DNA from: Oceanospirillaceae bacterium
GTDB lineage: Bacteria; Pseudomonadota; Gammaproteobacteria; Pseudomonadales; Oceanobacteraceae
Reading direction: 5' to 3'
DNA: 60,789 bases
Assembly (NCBI GenBank): GCA_002723385.1
Contig: PBNY01000097.1
Coordinates: forward strand, 1 to 60,789
A program made the position numbers and the translations under genes. Of the stretch, positions 9,234-19,424 are shown piece by piece (position 1 is the first letter of the stretch; every line of letters begins with the position of its first letter). The notes beneath the pieces were generated by a model. The model was not told the origin of the DNA. It saw only the letters and a program-made list of their open reading frames with translations, and made no database searches.

Positions 9234-9439
9234 TTTCCGGCGTAAGGCCATTTCCGATTCTCTAATGGCGACCCAGTTACTGGCAGTCGCCGTCATCACA
9301 GGCTAGAGTCAAGCAATATCAATCGGGATTTTTTAATCCTGCCTCCCCGATAGCCTGTCTTTTCACATCGTGACATCTCATCAGCATTCCGGGGCAAGGC
9401 AGGAACACCAGGCGGTTGTACCGCAGGAGAGTAAAGTTT

Positions 9440-10885
9440 ATGGATCTAGCCTCTATGGTTGTGATTGGCATTCAGGTGGTCACTCTGGGTGCTGTGGCAG
9501 GATGCCTGTTTGCATTAAAGAAACACATCAGGGAATCCACCGAAGAAACGGCTGCCATGCTGAACCAACAGCATCAGGACAACGCCGAAGCGCTGGAAAA
9601 AGTGGTCAACGAAATCAAGGATCACTTCGAGATTCACCTCAATAACATCAGTCACGATATAGAAGCCATTCGCACCGCTTCAACCACTCTGGCAGAAGAT
9701 CTGGCCAAACAACGCAGCCTGCAGGAACTGTCCGCCAGTGAACTGAGCGCCGGTCATACCCTGTTGCAAGACACGCTGATCGACGGTTTGCGAAAACAGC
9801 AGCATCAGATTCAGGAGCTTGGAAACAACACCAACTCCCATATCCTGCAGACTTCCGAGCAACAGCGTACCCAGATTCAGGAAGACCTGGCCGGGTATAC
9901 CGAGGGATTGCTTAAGCTGGCCGACTCTTCCCAGAAGATGCTCAGCACCATCATTGGCCACTTCAATCAGTTGAACAAGGAAAGTGCGACCATCAAGAAA
10001 GCCACCGCCGTGCTGGTGAACAACCAGAAGTCGGTGAACTCGGCGATTGCGGCTTCCCGTCAGTCACTGGCCACTCTGATCACCAATGCTGACGGCCAGC
10101 AACAGCTGATGGACGCTCTGAGCAACCAGGATGAACTGGTCACCCGCGTCGACCAGCTACGCCGCAGCATTGAATCGGACTTCCACAGCCTGAACTCACG
10201 CGTTGATCAGAATCTGCAATCCCTGACCCAGCGTCAGAACGAAACGTCACACGTCACGCGAGAGGACATCACATCGCACAAAATTGCGATTGATGATGTG
10301 CGTGATCAGGTCGCTGCGGTTACGGCTGAACTGAACACACTGGCCGAAGCACTGCTGGAAGCCTTGTCCGCCCAGGGCGAGTTGTTGGCGGGCAGCATTG
10401 ACCAAAACCAGACCACACTCTACACCGAGCTGGATTCCGTACGTCAGGAACAGCAACGTCTAAACCTGCTGTCTGACGATCTTCGCCGTCTGGTGCAGCT
10501 GCTGCGGGTGCACAACCAGCAAACCCTGAGCATTGAAAACACAGCAGAGCAACTGATGCTGACGACCCGCGACAGCCGCCAGTATTTCAGTCATGGCCAG
10601 CTGGAGAAGTCCGAAGATCTGGGTACCGGAGATATCACGTCGTACCAGTATGACAATGGCCGGAAGCAACAAGCCGATACATTTTCGTCACAGGGACAGC
10701 TCAAGTACCGCTCACACTTCACTGAGAAAGGCCTGTTACACAGCAGCTCTGAATACGATGAAGACGGGAAGGAAGTATTCCGCTACCACTTTGATGACAG
10801 CGGTAACCTGACCGAGAAAGTTCGAATCAACTACGACGCCAGTGGCATGCCGACTGGCGAAGTATCCGAAGCGAGCGTGCTCTAA
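9440..10885 (+). CDS. membrane-anchored coiled-coil protein with C-terminal YD/YwqK-like repeats
   Basis: No family name is recognised with confidence. The 481-residue product starts with one transmembrane helix (VVIGIQVVTLGAVAGCLFAL), followed by about 330 residues of predicted coiled coil rich in Gln, Asn, Leu and Ser, somewhat like the signalling part of chemoreceptors but without a sensor or HAMP domain. The last 90 residues change character. They hold three or four short beta units of the form 'G-x-L-x-x-x-x-x-Y-x-x-x-G' (SSQGQLKYRSHF, DSGNLTEKVRINY), like YwqK/MORN-type repeats. The ATG at 9440 is preferred over an upstream TTG (9416) because GGAGA sits 9 bases before it. It may tether a partner at the membrane. 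Confidence 0.7.
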   Translation: MDLASMVVIGIQVVTLGAVAGCLFALKKHIRESTEETAAMLNQQHQDNAEALEKVVNEIKDHFEIHLNNISHDIEAIRTASTTLAEDLAKQRSLQELSASELSAGHTLLQDTLIDGLRKQQHQIQELGNNTNSHILQTSEQQRTQIQEDLAGYTEGLLKLADSSQKMLSTIIGHFNQLNKESATIKKATAVLVNNQKSVNSAIAASRQSLATLITNADGQQQLMDALSNQDELVTRVDQLRRSIESDFHSLNSRVDQNLQSLTQRQNETSHVTREDITSHKIAIDDVRDQVAAVTAELNTLAEALLEALSAQGELLAGSIDQNQTTLYTELDSVRQEQQRLNLLSDDLRRLVQLLRVHNQQTLSIENTAEQLMLTTRDSRQYFSHGQLEKSEDLGTGDITSYQYDNGRKQQADTFSSQGQLKYRSHFTEKGLLHSSSEYDEDGKEVFRYHFDDSGNLTEKVRINYDASGMPTGEVSEASVL

Positions 10886-10946
10886 CGACTCGCTTCCAGC
10901 CATTTGCTGACGCCCTCGCAATCCGCGACACGGGCGTCAGGTCTCT

Positions 10947-11861
10947 TCAACGCTTGTAAAGCAGCCCTTTCTTTTCAGTCACATCCGGCGATGTCTTGAA
11001 ACGCTTGTGCAGCCACAAGTATTGCGATGGGTGCTCACGCAGTTGAGATTCAATAAAGGCATTGGCAATACGGGCATCTTCGACGTCGTCCCCACTGGGA
11101 ATATTCAGCGGTGGATGTACTCGCACGTCGTAACCACGGTTGTCTTCGCGACGGAAATAGGTAATTGGCATCACCAGCGCCTTCCCAGCTTTGGCGATCC
11201 GTGAGGTGGCGGTAATCGTGGCAGCCGGATGACCGAAGAAATCCACAAACACACTGTTTTTGCGGCCAAAATCCTGATCCTGTGCGTACCACAGAACCTC
11301 GCCATTTTTCAGGGTTCGGATAAACGCCCGAATGTCCTTGCGGGTAAAACACTGGTCGTACAAGGCCGCTCGTCCCCGCTCCATCAGGTAGTTCATGACC
11401 GGATTGTCCTGGGGCCGATAACTGATATTGACCCGCTGTACGTTACTCACCAGCGCACCGGCCAGATCCAGCATGGAGTAGTGAGCACCCAGCAGCATCA
11501 CGCCCTGACCACGCGCCTGAGCTTCTTTGACCTGTTCAAAACCATGAAAGCTGGTGCGATCGAGCAGATAGTCAGGTTGGCGAAACCAGCCCATCAGGGT
11601 CTCCATCAGCCCGATGCCATTATCAATAAAGATCTGGCGCACCAGCTGCTGACGCTCCTGCTCGGACTTTTCCGGAAAACAAATACCAATATTCACATCG
11701 GCAATGTGACGACGACTGCGACCCACCTTGTGCAGCAGCAGGCCAATGGTTTTGCCAATCTGCAGCTGCCATCGATACGGCAGACGCGTCAGCACAACCA
11801 ACAAACCCAACCCCAACCAGGTTGGCCAGTGCCGTGGATGCAGTAATTCACGTGGAGGCAT
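10947..11861 (-). CDS. lpxL: lipid A biosynthesis acyltransferase (LpxL/HtrB type)
   Basis: The protein transfers a secondary acyl chain to Kdo2-lipid IVA at the inner membrane. The 304 residues include an N-terminal membrane helix (LGLGLLVVLTRLPY), the catalytic HX4D motif in GAHYSMLD (His127, Asp132), and family segments such as QDQDFG and RRHIADVNIGICFPE. Which secondary acyltransferase it is (LpxL, LpxM or LpxP) cannot be fixed by eye, so the symbol is provisional. It is the last gene of the hldE-hldD-lpxL unit, 4 bases after hldD. Confidence 0.85.
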   Translation of the reverse strand: MPPRELLHPRHWPTWLGLGLLVVLTRLPYRWQLQIGKTIGLLLHKVGRSRRHIADVNIGICFPEKSEQERQQLVRQIFIDNGIGLMETLMGWFRQPDYLLDRTSFHGFEQVKEAQARGQGVMLLGAHYSMLDLAGALVSNVQRVNISYRPQDNPVMNYLMERGRAALYDQCFTRKDIRAFIRTLKNGEVLWYAQDQDFGRKNSVFVDFFGHPAATITATSRIAKAGKALVMPITYFRREDNRGYDVRVHPPLNIPSGDDVEDARIANAFIESQLREHPSQYLWLHKRFKTSPDVTEKKGLLYKR

Positions 11862-11865
11862 GGCG

Positions 11866-12825
11866 TTAACTCTGATTCAACCAGTCCAGATAGGCTTTGA
11901 CGCCGGTTTCTACATCCGCAAACGGCGCATCGTAGCCCGCCGTACGCAGTGCCGAGATATCCGCTTCAGTGAAGCTCTGATAGGCACCTTTCAGATGATC
12001 CGGGAACGGCACGTAGGTTTTGCTCGCCTCTGCACCCTGTTGCTGGTGCCACTGGATGACCGCGTCCGCCACGTCATTGAATGACTGGCAGCGGCCTGTG
12101 CCCAGATTGAAAATACCGCTCTTGTCCGGATTGGCCCAGAACCACAGATTCACCGCCACGATGTCGCCCACAAACACAAAATCACGACGCTGTTCGCCAT
12201 CAGCGTAGCCGGCGGAACCCGCAAACAACTTGCACTGGCCCGCGTCCTTGATCTGGTTATTGAAGTGGAAGGCTACCGACGCCATCGAGCCCTTGTGCTG
12301 CTCGCGAGGGCCGTAAACGTTGAAGTAGCGAAACCCGACCACCTGACTTTCAAATGTGTGCTTGATGCGACGCACGTACTGGTCAAACTGCCACTTGGAG
12401 TAGCCGTAAACGTTCAATGGGCATTCGTGATCTCGCTCTTCCTTGAACACCGCACTGCCGCCATAAACGGCCGCACTGGAGGCGTACAGGAACGGAATTC
12501 GACGCGCCAGACAAGCGTGCAACAGGGTTTTGGAGTACTCGTAGTTGTTCTCCATAATGAACTTGCCGTCCCACTCTGTGGTGGCCGAGCAAGCACCTTC
12601 ATGGAAAATTGCCTCAACGCCATCCAGTACCTCGCCGCCGTCACGCACACGACGGATGAACTCGTCCTTATCGAGGTAATCCGCAATATCCAGATCGTTG
12701 AGATTGTAGAACTTGCGACCGTCGGTCAGGTCGTCGACCACCAGAATGTCGCTACGACCCTGTTCATTCAGGGCCTTAACCAGATTGCTACCAATAAAAC
12801 CGGCACCGCCAGTCACAATAATCAT
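11866..12825 (-). CDS. hldD: ADP-L-glycero-D-manno-heptose 6-epimerase
   Basis: HldD converts ADP-D-glycero- to ADP-L-glycero-manno-heptose for the LPS inner core. It is a short-chain dehydrogenase fold with the dinucleotide motif [10 protein letters not shown] at residues 5-14 and catalytic Tyr140/Lys144 (YGYSK), at the same numbers as in E. coli HldD. The open frame extends to 12921, but the ATG at 12825 follows AGGAG and gives 319 residues, the family length. Its ATG overlaps the hldE stop (ATGA), so the two are translationally coupled. Confidence 0.97.
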   Translation of the reverse strand: MIIVTGGAGFIGSNLVKALNEQGRSDILVVDDLTDGRKFYNLNDLDIADYLDKDEFIRRVRDGGEVLDGVEAIFHEGACSATTEWDGKFIMENNYEYSKTLLHACLARRIPFLYASSAAVYGGSAVFKEERDHECPLNVYGYSKWQFDQYVRRIKHTFESQVVGFRYFNVYGPREQHKGSMASVAFHFNNQIKDAGQCKLFAGSAGYADGEQRRDFVFVGDIVAVNLWFWANPDKSGIFNLGTGRCQSFNDVADAVIQWHQQQGAEASKTYVPFPDHLKGAYQSFTEADISALRTAGYDAPFADVETGVKAYLDWLNQS

Positions 12826-14252
12826 TCGTTTGACTCCTGAATTCGGTTCACGATGGCCGTGGTAGAGCAGTTGTCCTTGAAACTGAGGACGATGACGTCG
12901 CCACCGTTTTGCATCACACATTGCCCACCGGCAATCTCTTCCACCTTATAGTCACCGCCTTTCACCAGAATATCCGGCAGTAAACGGCAAATCAGTCGTT
13001 CCGGTGTGTCTTCCGAGAACGGCACCACCCAGTCAACGCTCTCCAAACCGGACAAGACGGCCATGCGATGTTCTACCGGATTAATTGGGCGCGACGGACC
13101 TTTGAGGCGCGAGACAGAATCATCGCTGTTGACAGCCACCAACAGACGATCGCCCAAAGCCTTGGCTTCCTGCAAATACTGGATGTGGCCAGGGTGAATG
13201 ATGTCGAAACAGCCATTGGTCATGACCAGGGTTTCACCACGCCGACGGGCTTCTTCCACCAGCTGGGCCAGACTTTCTTCATCGAAAAGACCGGCTCCGG
13301 CCAGATGCTCATGGCGTAACTCGGCGCGTAACTCTTCAGTGGAAGCGGTAGCCGTACCCAGTTTGCCCACGACGATGCCCGCCGCAGTATTGGCCAGTAC
13401 AGTGGCTTGATGCAGACTTTGTTTGGCTGCTAGAGAAGCCGCCAGAACGGAAATAACGGTATCACCAGCCCCGGTGACATCGTAAACCTCACGCGCACGA
13501 GTCGGCAGGTGGAACGGCTCCTGACCGCGTTCGATCAGGGTCATGCCCTTTTCACTGCGAGTCACCAGCAGGGCCTGAAGATCACAATCTTCCAGCAGTG
13601 CCCTTGCCTTGGTCACCAGAGTCTCGTCATCCGGACATGGCCCAACCACGGTCTCGAATTCACTCAGGTTTGGCGTAATCAGGGTCGCGCCGCGATAGCG
13701 CTCAAAATCACTGCCCTTTGGATCGACCAGAACAGGCGTGCCGGAGCGTTTCGCCGCCGAGATCAATCGCTGAGGGTTAGTCAGAGCGCCTTTGCCATAG
13801 TCGGACAATATCACCACACCGGCAGACGCCAGCTGGGCATCAAACCGCGCATACATGTCCGACAGATCAGTGGCATGAAAGGCTTCTTCAAAGTCCAGCC
13901 GGATCAACTGCTGTTGACGGCTGATGATGCGCAGTTTGGTGATGGTCGGATGCTCCGGGTGACGCTGGAAGTGACAATCCACTCCGGCATCCGCCAACAG
14001 CTCCTGCAAATGATCACCGTTGCTGTCATGGCCAACGACCCCCAGCAAAGACGCTCCCGCACCCAGGGTCGCAATGTTCAACGCCACGTTACCGGCACCA
14101 CCAGCGCGGGTTTCATCTTGTTGAATCTTGACCACGGGAACCGGGGCTTCAGGAGAAATACGGGAGGTAGGGCCTTGCCAATAGCGGTCAAGCATCACGT
14201 CACCAACAACCAGGACGCGCGTTTGATGGAAATCCGGAACGAGTACGTTCAT
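12822..14252 (-). CDS. hldE: bifunctional heptose 7-phosphate kinase / heptose 1-phosphate adenylyltransferase
   Basis: HldE carries out two steps toward ADP-heptose. The N-terminal two-thirds is a PfkB/ribokinase-type kinase ([11 protein letters not shown] near the start, catalytic GAGDTV). The C-terminal third is a nucleotidyltransferase with [12 protein letters not shown]. The chosen ATG at 14252 gives 476 residues, as in E. coli (477). An upstream in-frame start at 14315 would run into waaA. It heads the hldE-hldD-lpxL unit and is divergent from waaA. Confidence 0.97.
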   Translation of the reverse strand: MNVLVPDFHQTRVLVVGDVMLDRYWQGPTSRISPEAPVPVVKIQQDETRAGGAGNVALNIATLGAGASLLGVVGHDSNGDHLQELLADAGVDCHFQRHPEHPTITKLRIISRQQQLIRLDFEEAFHATDLSDMYARFDAQLASAGVVILSDYGKGALTNPQRLISAAKRSGTPVLVDPKGSDFERYRGATLITPNLSEFETVVGPCPDDETLVTKARALLEDCDLQALLVTRSEKGMTLIERGQEPFHLPTRAREVYDVTGAGDTVISVLAASLAAKQSLHQATVLANTAAGIVVGKLGTATASTEELRAELRHEHLAGAGLFDEESLAQLVEEARRRGETLVMTNGCFDIIHPGHIQYLQEAKALGDRLLVAVNSDDSVSRLKGPSRPINPVEHRMAVLSGLESVDWVVPFSEDTPERLICRLLPDILVKGGDYKVEEIAGGQCVMQNGGDVIVLSFKDNCSTTAIVNRIQESNE

Positions 14253-14346
14253 AGTGAAATCGACGTTGCGAAAAAAGAGGCGAGAGTCTAGCACATCGCT
14301 GCTTTGTGCTACCATGCAAGGCCTTGTCAGTCATGGATGTAACCTT

Positions 14347-15630
14347 GTGGCCCGCCTGCTTTATACGCTGTTGTTCACTGCTTTGTTGCCTTTCATGTTA
14401 TTTCGCCTGTTTCGACGCAGTCTGCGAAACCCGGCCTACCGCCGTCGAATCAGTGAACGCTTTGGGTCGGTAGCGAACCAGCCTCCTGCCGGTACGATCT
14501 GGATTCACTCGGTTTCAGTCGGTGAAACCGTTGCCTCGCAGCCTCTGGTAGAACGTTTGCTCAGTCGTTTTCCGGATCGGTCACTGCTGATCACCACGAC
14601 GACGCCAACCGGTTCAGCGCAGGTCAAACGTCAGTTTGGCGACCGCGTCTTTCACACCTATTTACCGTACGACCTGCCGTGGTTTTGGAACCGGTTCTTC
14701 AAACAGGTTCAGCCGGAACTGCTGATTGTGATGGAAACCGAGTTGTGGCCAAACCTGCTCGCACACTGCAACAAAGCCGGAGTTCCAACGGTGCTGGCCA
14801 ACGCCCGCCTGTCCGAGAAGTCAGCACGGGGCTATCGCAAGTTCTCGGCTCTGACTCGGCCCATGCTCAATAGCCTGAGCGCTATCGGTGTCCAGAACTC
14901 CACCGACGGCGACCGCTTCGTTGATCTCGGTTACCCCAGAGAGCGTATAACCGATACGGGCAGCATCAAGTTCGATATTTCGGTCTCCAATGAGTTACGC
15001 GAACAGGGCAGACAACTGCGTCATCAATGGGGCGAGGACCGGCCAGTACTGGCGCTGGCGTCCAGTCACGAAGGTGAAGATGAGCTGTTGCTCGACTGTT
15101 ATCACCGTCTTGCGTCCGCCAGCAAAGGGCTGATCCTGATGATCATTCCTCGCCACCCGGAGCGATTTGATCAGGTGGTTGCCGCCGCAGAAACCAGAGA
15201 TCTGAGGGTTCATCGCAGGACCCAAGGGCCAGTGTCCTTTTCCAATGCAGAATCCCTTCAGGTCTATGTCGCCGATACCATGGGTGAAATGATGTTGTTG
15301 CTGAGCGCAACCGACGTGGTTGTGATGGGAGGCAGTTTTGAACCTGTCGGCGGACACAATCCGATTGAGCCAGCTTCCCTGGGTAAACCGGTGCTGATGG
15401 GGCCGCATTATTTCAACTTCGCCACCATCGTTGCCAATCTGGAAGCGCGCGGCGCCTTGAAGGTCACCTCAGCGGCGCGACTGAATCAGGATCTGATGGA
15501 GTTACTCGGTGATGATCGCAACCAGCAAGCCATGGCCAGGGCGGCGATCAGCTCCGTCAGCGCCCACAGGGGGGCTATTGACCGACTGGAGAAAATCGTA
15601 GTGGACACACTGGATCAGTCCGGTATCTGA
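14347..15630 (+). CDS. waaA: 3-deoxy-D-manno-octulosonic acid (Kdo) transferase
   Basis: WaaA adds Kdo to lipid IVA at the cytoplasmic face of the inner membrane. The protein starts with a membrane-anchor helix (LLYTLLFTALLPFMLF), followed by NPAYRRRISERFG, IHSVSVGE and METELWPN of the N-terminal GT-B half. The C-terminal half contains GGSFEPVGGHNPIEPA. The start is uncertain. GTG at 14347 reproduces the N-terminus of homologues, giving 427 residues; ATG at 14314 would add 11 residues. It is divergent from hldE, so both inner-core branches share one regulatory region. Confidence 0.95.
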   Translation: MARLLYTLLFTALLPFMLFRLFRRSLRNPAYRRRISERFGSVANQPPAGTIWIHSVSVGETVASQPLVERLLSRFPDRSLLITTTTPTGSAQVKRQFGDRVFHTYLPYDLPWFWNRFFKQVQPELLIVMETELWPNLLAHCNKAGVPTVLANARLSEKSARGYRKFSALTRPMLNSLSAIGVQNSTDGDRFVDLGYPRERITDTGSIKFDISVSNELREQGRQLRHQWGEDRPVLALASSHEGEDELLLDCYHRLASASKGLILMIIPRHPERFDQVVAAAETRDLRVHRRTQGPVSFSNAESLQVYVADTMGEMMLLLSATDVVVMGGSFEPVGGHNPIEPASLGKPVLMGPHYFNFATIVANLEARGALKVTSAARLNQDLMELLGDDRNQQAMARAAISSVSAHRGAIDRLEKIVVDTLDQSGI

Positions 15631-15645
15631 ATCGTTTCTGCCAAC

Positions 15646-15693
15646 AAAAAAGCCATCGGTGATCTATTCGCAGGAACAGTTCGCCCGATGGCT
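15646..15693 (-). terminator. likely terminator of tolC
   Basis: A 9-bp stem (AGCCATCGG at 15651-15659 with CCGATGGCT at 15685-15693) encloses a 25-base loop. On the minus strand it is followed by six T residues, fitting the 3' end of tolC transcripts. A smaller hairpin (CCCCTG at 15710-15715, CAGGGG at 15722-15727) lies between it and the tolC stop. Confidence 0.6.
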
Positions 15694-15749
15694 GCTTCAT
15701 TTTCGCTCACCCCTGGAGTATCAGGGGCCAAATCGAAATTACCCCGAAC

Positions 15750-17081
15750 TCAGTTGGTCAACCAGGCATTCAAGGCCTGAATATCCGCTTCGTTCAGTGT
15801 TCCAGCGTAGAACTTCAGGTTCAGCAGCGTCAGGATGTAGTCGTAACGGGCGTTAGCATAGTCGCGACGGGCACTGAACAGATTGCGCTGTGCATCCAGC
15901 ACCTCAACAATGTTGCGAGTACCAACTTCATAACCGGTCTCGGTCGCATCCAGGGCACTTTCCGCCGACGTAATGGCCTGCTTGCGTGCATCAATGTTCT
16001 GCACTGTGGTCTGAAGCTGACGGTACAGGCTCCGAATCTGCTGTTTCACCTGACGCTTTTGTGCTTCCAGCTGGTAATCTGCTGCTGCAAAGTTGGCCGC
16101 TGCCTGTTTGCTCTGGCCGTACAAAGCGCCACCGGCAGCGATGGGCACGGAAATCTGCACGCCGTATGAAATCACGGTGGAATCCGTTGGATCATCACCG
16201 ATGAACGGGCTGTTGTCCGCATTTGTATAGTTGGCAAACAGGTTGGCAGTCGGAACAAAGCGGTTGTAACGCGCAGCATCGCGTTGCTGACCCAGCGCTG
16301 TTTTCTGCAAACCGACGATGCGTATACCCGGGTATTTGTCCAAACCGGTATTTACCCACTCACTGACGTCAGCTGGTTGTGGCATCTGCATGCTGATGGC
16401 GTCTTTCAGACCACTGACGTTCTTGTGCTGTTGGCCAGTCAATACTTCCAGTGCTTCGAAACTGATATCCAGCGCGGCTTGCTGACCCAACAGGTTGACG
16501 TAAGTGAGGTCGTAGGTTGCCTGCGCTTCGTGGACTTCCGTGATAGCAATCAGGCCAACGTCATAACGCTGTTTGGTTTGCTCCAGAGAGCGCTTGACGG
16601 CTTTCTCTTCGGCAATGGCAGTTTCCAGGTTGTCGGCGGCGCGCAGAACATCGAAGTAGGCGCCCGATACACGCAACAACAGCTGTTGCTCTGAAAGCTG
16701 TAAATTCAGCGCTTCCGCTTCGTCTGCGGTCTGCGCCGCCTTGTAGGTGTACCAGCTGTTGAGATTAAGTAGCGCCTGGGATGCCTGGATTTCCAGACTA
16801 CCCAGTTCATAATCACGATTTTCAGTGCTGGTCGCGCCAGTGGTAAAATTCACCATCTCAATTTCAGCGTCAACCACTGTGTGGCTGTAGGATGCCTGAA
16901 GCTGAGGCAGCAGAGCACCTCGGGCAATGGTGACGTTATATGAGTTGGCCTCACGAACCGCACGGGCGGCCGCAATTTCGGCGTCATTATTGACGGCCTG
17001 TTCGTAAATAGTGGTTAAATCTGCAGCATCAGCGTATGCAGACGCCAGCATCATAACCGAGAGTGAAAGCAGTTTTTTCAT
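15750..17081 (-). CDS. tolC: TolC-family outer-membrane efflux channel
   Basis: The trimeric outer-membrane exit duct for multidrug efflux and type I secretion. The 443-residue precursor has a signal peptide (MKKLLSLSVMMLASAYADA) followed by the two internal repeats of long helices typical of TolC, with segments YEVGTRNIVEVLDAQRNLF and YDVGLIAITEVHEAQATYD marking equivalent positions. The single gene lies divergent from nudF, the same arrangement as in enterobacteria, and this supports the tolC assignment over other outer-membrane efflux proteins. No signal-anchor Cys is seen, so it is not an OprM-type lipoprotein. Confidence 0.94.
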   Translation of the reverse strand: MKKLLSLSVMMLASAYADAADLTTIYEQAVNNDAEIAAARAVREANSYNVTIARGALLPQLQASYSHTVVDAEIEMVNFTTGATSTENRDYELGSLEIQASQALLNLNSWYTYKAAQTADEAEALNLQLSEQQLLLRVSGAYFDVLRAADNLETAIAEEKAVKRSLEQTKQRYDVGLIAITEVHEAQATYDLTYVNLLGQQAALDISFEALEVLTGQQHKNVSGLKDAISMQMPQPADVSEWVNTGLDKYPGIRIVGLQKTALGQQRDAARYNRFVPTANLFANYTNADNSPFIGDDPTDSTVISYGVQISVPIAAGGALYGQSKQAAANFAAADYQLEAQKRQVKQQIRSLYRQLQTTVQNIDARKQAITSAESALDATETGYEVGTRNIVEVLDAQRNLFSARRDYANARYDYILTLLNLKFYAGTLNEADIQALNAWLTN

Positions 17082-17240
17082 ATTGGAAATCCAGGCTGCG
17101 TTCTGCGATGTGAAAAAGTTGGGGAAAGTCTAACAGAGTTCAATAAGCCATCTCCGGTGGCATTGTACTGCTGGCCAGAACAGTGAGTGCATCTGAAACA
17201 CTTTCCAATATTCTCATTGAGTTATACAGGACGGTCAAGC

Positions 17241-17888
17241 ATGACGCAGGTTCCAAAACCATTCACTCGTCAGGATGTCAGCATTGAGACTTCAAAAGAC
17301 AGCTATAGCGGCTTCTTTCGTATACGAACCTATGAATTGCAACATGCCTTGTTCAAAGGCGGCCACAGTCATCTCCTGAAACGTGAATTATTCGAACGCG
17401 GTGAAGCCGTCGCTGTGCTGCTGTTTGATCCAGACCAACAGGAAGTTGTACTGACGGAACAATTCCGCATTGGCGCCCTTGATGATGAACGCTCTCCCTG
17501 GCTACTGGAGTTGGTGGCCGGGATGATTGAATCTGGAGAGTCACCCGAATCGGTTGCGGAACGGGAAACTCTGGAAGAAGCTGGCTGTCGTTACGCAGAA
17601 CTTGTCCCAATCTGTCGGTACTGGGTATCCCCCGGGGGCACCAATGAGCGTATTCATCTTTACTGCGGCCTGCTTGACAGCTCTGGCGTGGACGGTATTC
17701 ATGGACTGGATGACGAAGGAGAAGATATCCGACTGGTCAAGCTGCCCTTGAACGAGGCCTTCAAACTGCTTGATCAGGGTGTCATTAACAATGCTGCCAC
17801 CATTATTGCACTCCAGTGGCTGCAGCTGAATCTGGACAGATTCATACGCGATTCCGCAGGTAGCCAGACGACGGGGACAGAATCTTGA
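17241..17888 (+). CDS. nudF: ADP-ribose pyrophosphatase
   Basis: A Nudix hydrolase that splits ADP-ribose to AMP and ribose 5-phosphate. The Nudix box fits the consensus, running from Gly94 (GMIESGE) to Cys116 (RETLEEAGC), with the EE metal ligands at 112-113. The ATG at 17241 follows AGGACGG and gives 215 residues (E. coli NudF 209). An in-frame upstream ATG at 17187 lacks a ribosome site. The stop overlaps the TTG of yqiB. It is the first gene of nudF-yqiB-cpdA-yqiA-parE. Confidence 0.95.
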   Translation: MTQVPKPFTRQDVSIETSKDSYSGFFRIRTYELQHALFKGGHSHLLKRELFERGEAVAVLLFDPDQQEVVLTEQFRIGALDDERSPWLLELVAGMIESGESPESVAERETLEEAGCRYAELVPICRYWVSPGGTNERIHLYCGLLDSSGVDGIHGLDDEGEDIRLVKLPLNEAFKLLDQGVINNAATIIALQWLQLNLDRFIRDSAGSQTTGTES

Positions 17889-18352
17889 CCAAAAACCGGC
17901 TTCGCAACCGCCCTCATGTTCCTTCGCTCCCGCAGCTGTCATCACTTGCGGAAGGGAACTACATGCGTCTGCAAAAACTGTTGCCGGATTCAAAAGCTGG
18001 GACACAGCTGACATTCTCGCTGCGTAATGGCTCCCATAAGGATATGAAGATCTCGGTTACAATAGATGAAATTCATCGATACACGACCATGCTGACCATT
18101 CGCCAGCGAGAAAAGCTTGCTCCGGGGCTGAAAGGGCCGACCATGCAAGTGCGGATGTATCATGATGCGGGGATGGCTGAAGTAGTACGTTATCAGGACA
18201 AACGGGTCACGGATGGCGTTTACCAGTATCCAAACCCGGCGATGTTCCAGCCAGACGAAAAAACCCAGTTAAATCGTTTTCTGGCTGATTGCCTTGAACA
18301 TTGCCTGCAACACGGGCATGCCGAATTACCAGACTGGTTTACTGGTGGCTGA
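17885..18352 (+). CDS. yqiB: DUF1249 family protein YqiB
   Basis: A conserved 155-residue cytoplasmic protein of unknown function. Recognisable features are the opening LPQLSSLAEGNYMRLQKLLP, the central VRMYHDAGMAEVV and the C-terminal QLNRFLADCLEHCLQHG. The start is TTG, overlapping the nudF stop by four bases (TTGA). The same gene lies between nudF and cpdA in E. coli, which supports the name. No catalytic motif is evident. Confidence 0.9.
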   Translation: MTKNRLRNRPHVPSLPQLSSLAEGNYMRLQKLLPDSKAGTQLTFSLRNGSHKDMKISVTIDEIHRYTTMLTIRQREKLAPGLKGPTMQVRMYHDAGMAEVVRYQDKRVTDGVYQYPNPAMFQPDEKTQLNRFLADCLEHCLQHGHAELPDWFTGG

Positions 18353-18615
18353 CGATATCAGGTGCAGACAGTTTCCAGAATTACTATTATTAAAACTGTG
18401 TCGTTACGTAAACGCATGATTAACCGGGAGTTAATTTGGCGTTAAGGGATAGCAACCGGGCAAACAGCTATATCTTTTCCTAAGATATATGCATCTGGAG
18501 TATTTATCCCGATACCGAGACACATATGCTGCAGTAGGTTGTTCCCTATGAGTGGTCTGCTCGGATTAACCTCTGCACCAAGCCGGTGCAAGCATGGTAT
18601 CGACAGGGGTGCCTT
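18353..18615. other. intergenic region before cpdA
   Basis: 263 bases without a gene. They contain the palindrome TTACGTAA near 18404-18411 and an inverted repeat ATATCTT/AAGATAT around 18470-18488. An internal promoter for cpdA-yqiA-parE could lie here, but no clear -35/-10 pair is seen. Confidence 0.4.
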
Positions 18616-19422
18616 TTGTATTTACTGAATACTGACGGTGTTATTCGCATCGTTCAAATCACAGATACGCATTTGAATGCCGCTGAGGATGGCCACTTGC
18701 TGGGCATGAAAACGCTGCACAGTTTGCGCTGCGTGTTAAGCCTGATGCAACTGGAAGAGCCAGACCCTCACGCCATTATTGTGACGGGTGATCTCTCTCA
18801 GGATGGATCAGAGTCGTCCTATCGCCATTTGCACAGTGAGCTGGCTGCTTACCGGGCGCCGTCATTCTGGCTACCTGGGAATCACGATATTCCAGAAAAT
18901 ATGGCCGCCGTTATTAATGGATCTCACTCTTCGCATCGGCTGATTCGCACACCGCATTGGCAATTGGTGCTGCTCGATTCCAGTGTTCGCGGCAAGGTTC
19001 ATGGCCACTTGTCTGATTCAGAACGAGAATTTGCGGTGTCCTGCCTGCAGGAACGCCCGGACCTTCACACCCTGGTGACCTTTCATCATCACCCAATTTC
19101 CATGGACAGTCGCTGGATAGACACCATTGGCGTCCGTAACGGCAAGGACGTGATGGATGAGCTGTCGGCCTTCAGTAATCTCCGTTGCATCCTGTGGGGC
19201 CATGTACATCAGGAAAGCGATCACCAACTTGGTGATATACGCATGCTGTCGACCCCGTCAACGTGTGTTCAATTCAAACCAGGCTCATCGGATTTTGAAG
19301 TCGATCATCAGTCGCCCGGATTTCGCTGGCTCCACCTGTTCCCGGACGGTCGTCTGGAAACCGGGGTGAAACGCGTCGAAGACATCGAATTTGAGGTGGA
19401 TTACTCAGTAAAAGGCTATTAA
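18616..19422 (+). CDS. cpdA: 3',5'-cyclic-AMP phosphodiesterase
   Basis: CpdA hydrolyses cAMP and so tunes the cAMP-receptor regulon. It is a class III metallophosphoesterase with every metal-binding block in order: QITDTHL, VTGDLSQD, LPGNHD, FHHHP and WGHVHQE. The C-terminal segment TPSTCVQFKP matches E. coli CpdA. Start choice: TTG at 18616 has AGGGG six bases upstream and gives 268 residues. A GTG at 18586 would add ten residues without a ribosome site. yqiA begins 2 bases after its stop. Confidence 0.93.
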   Translation: MYLLNTDGVIRIVQITDTHLNAAEDGHLLGMKTLHSLRCVLSLMQLEEPDPHAIIVTGDLSQDGSESSYRHLHSELAAYRAPSFWLPGNHDIPENMAAVINGSHSSHRLIRTPHWQLVLLDSSVRGKVHGHLSDSEREFAVSCLQERPDLHTLVTFHHHPISMDSRWIDTIGVRNGKDVMDELSAFSNLRCILWGHVHQESDHQLGDIRMLSTPSTCVQFKPGSSDFEVDHQSPGFRWLHLFPDGRLETGVKRVEDIEFEVDYSVKGY

Positions 19423-19424
19423 CC

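Noticed and set aside
14254-14346. waaA start at 14254 or 14314
   Set aside because: Extra residues are not in homologues; 14314 remains possible, but 14347 fits the family N-terminus better.
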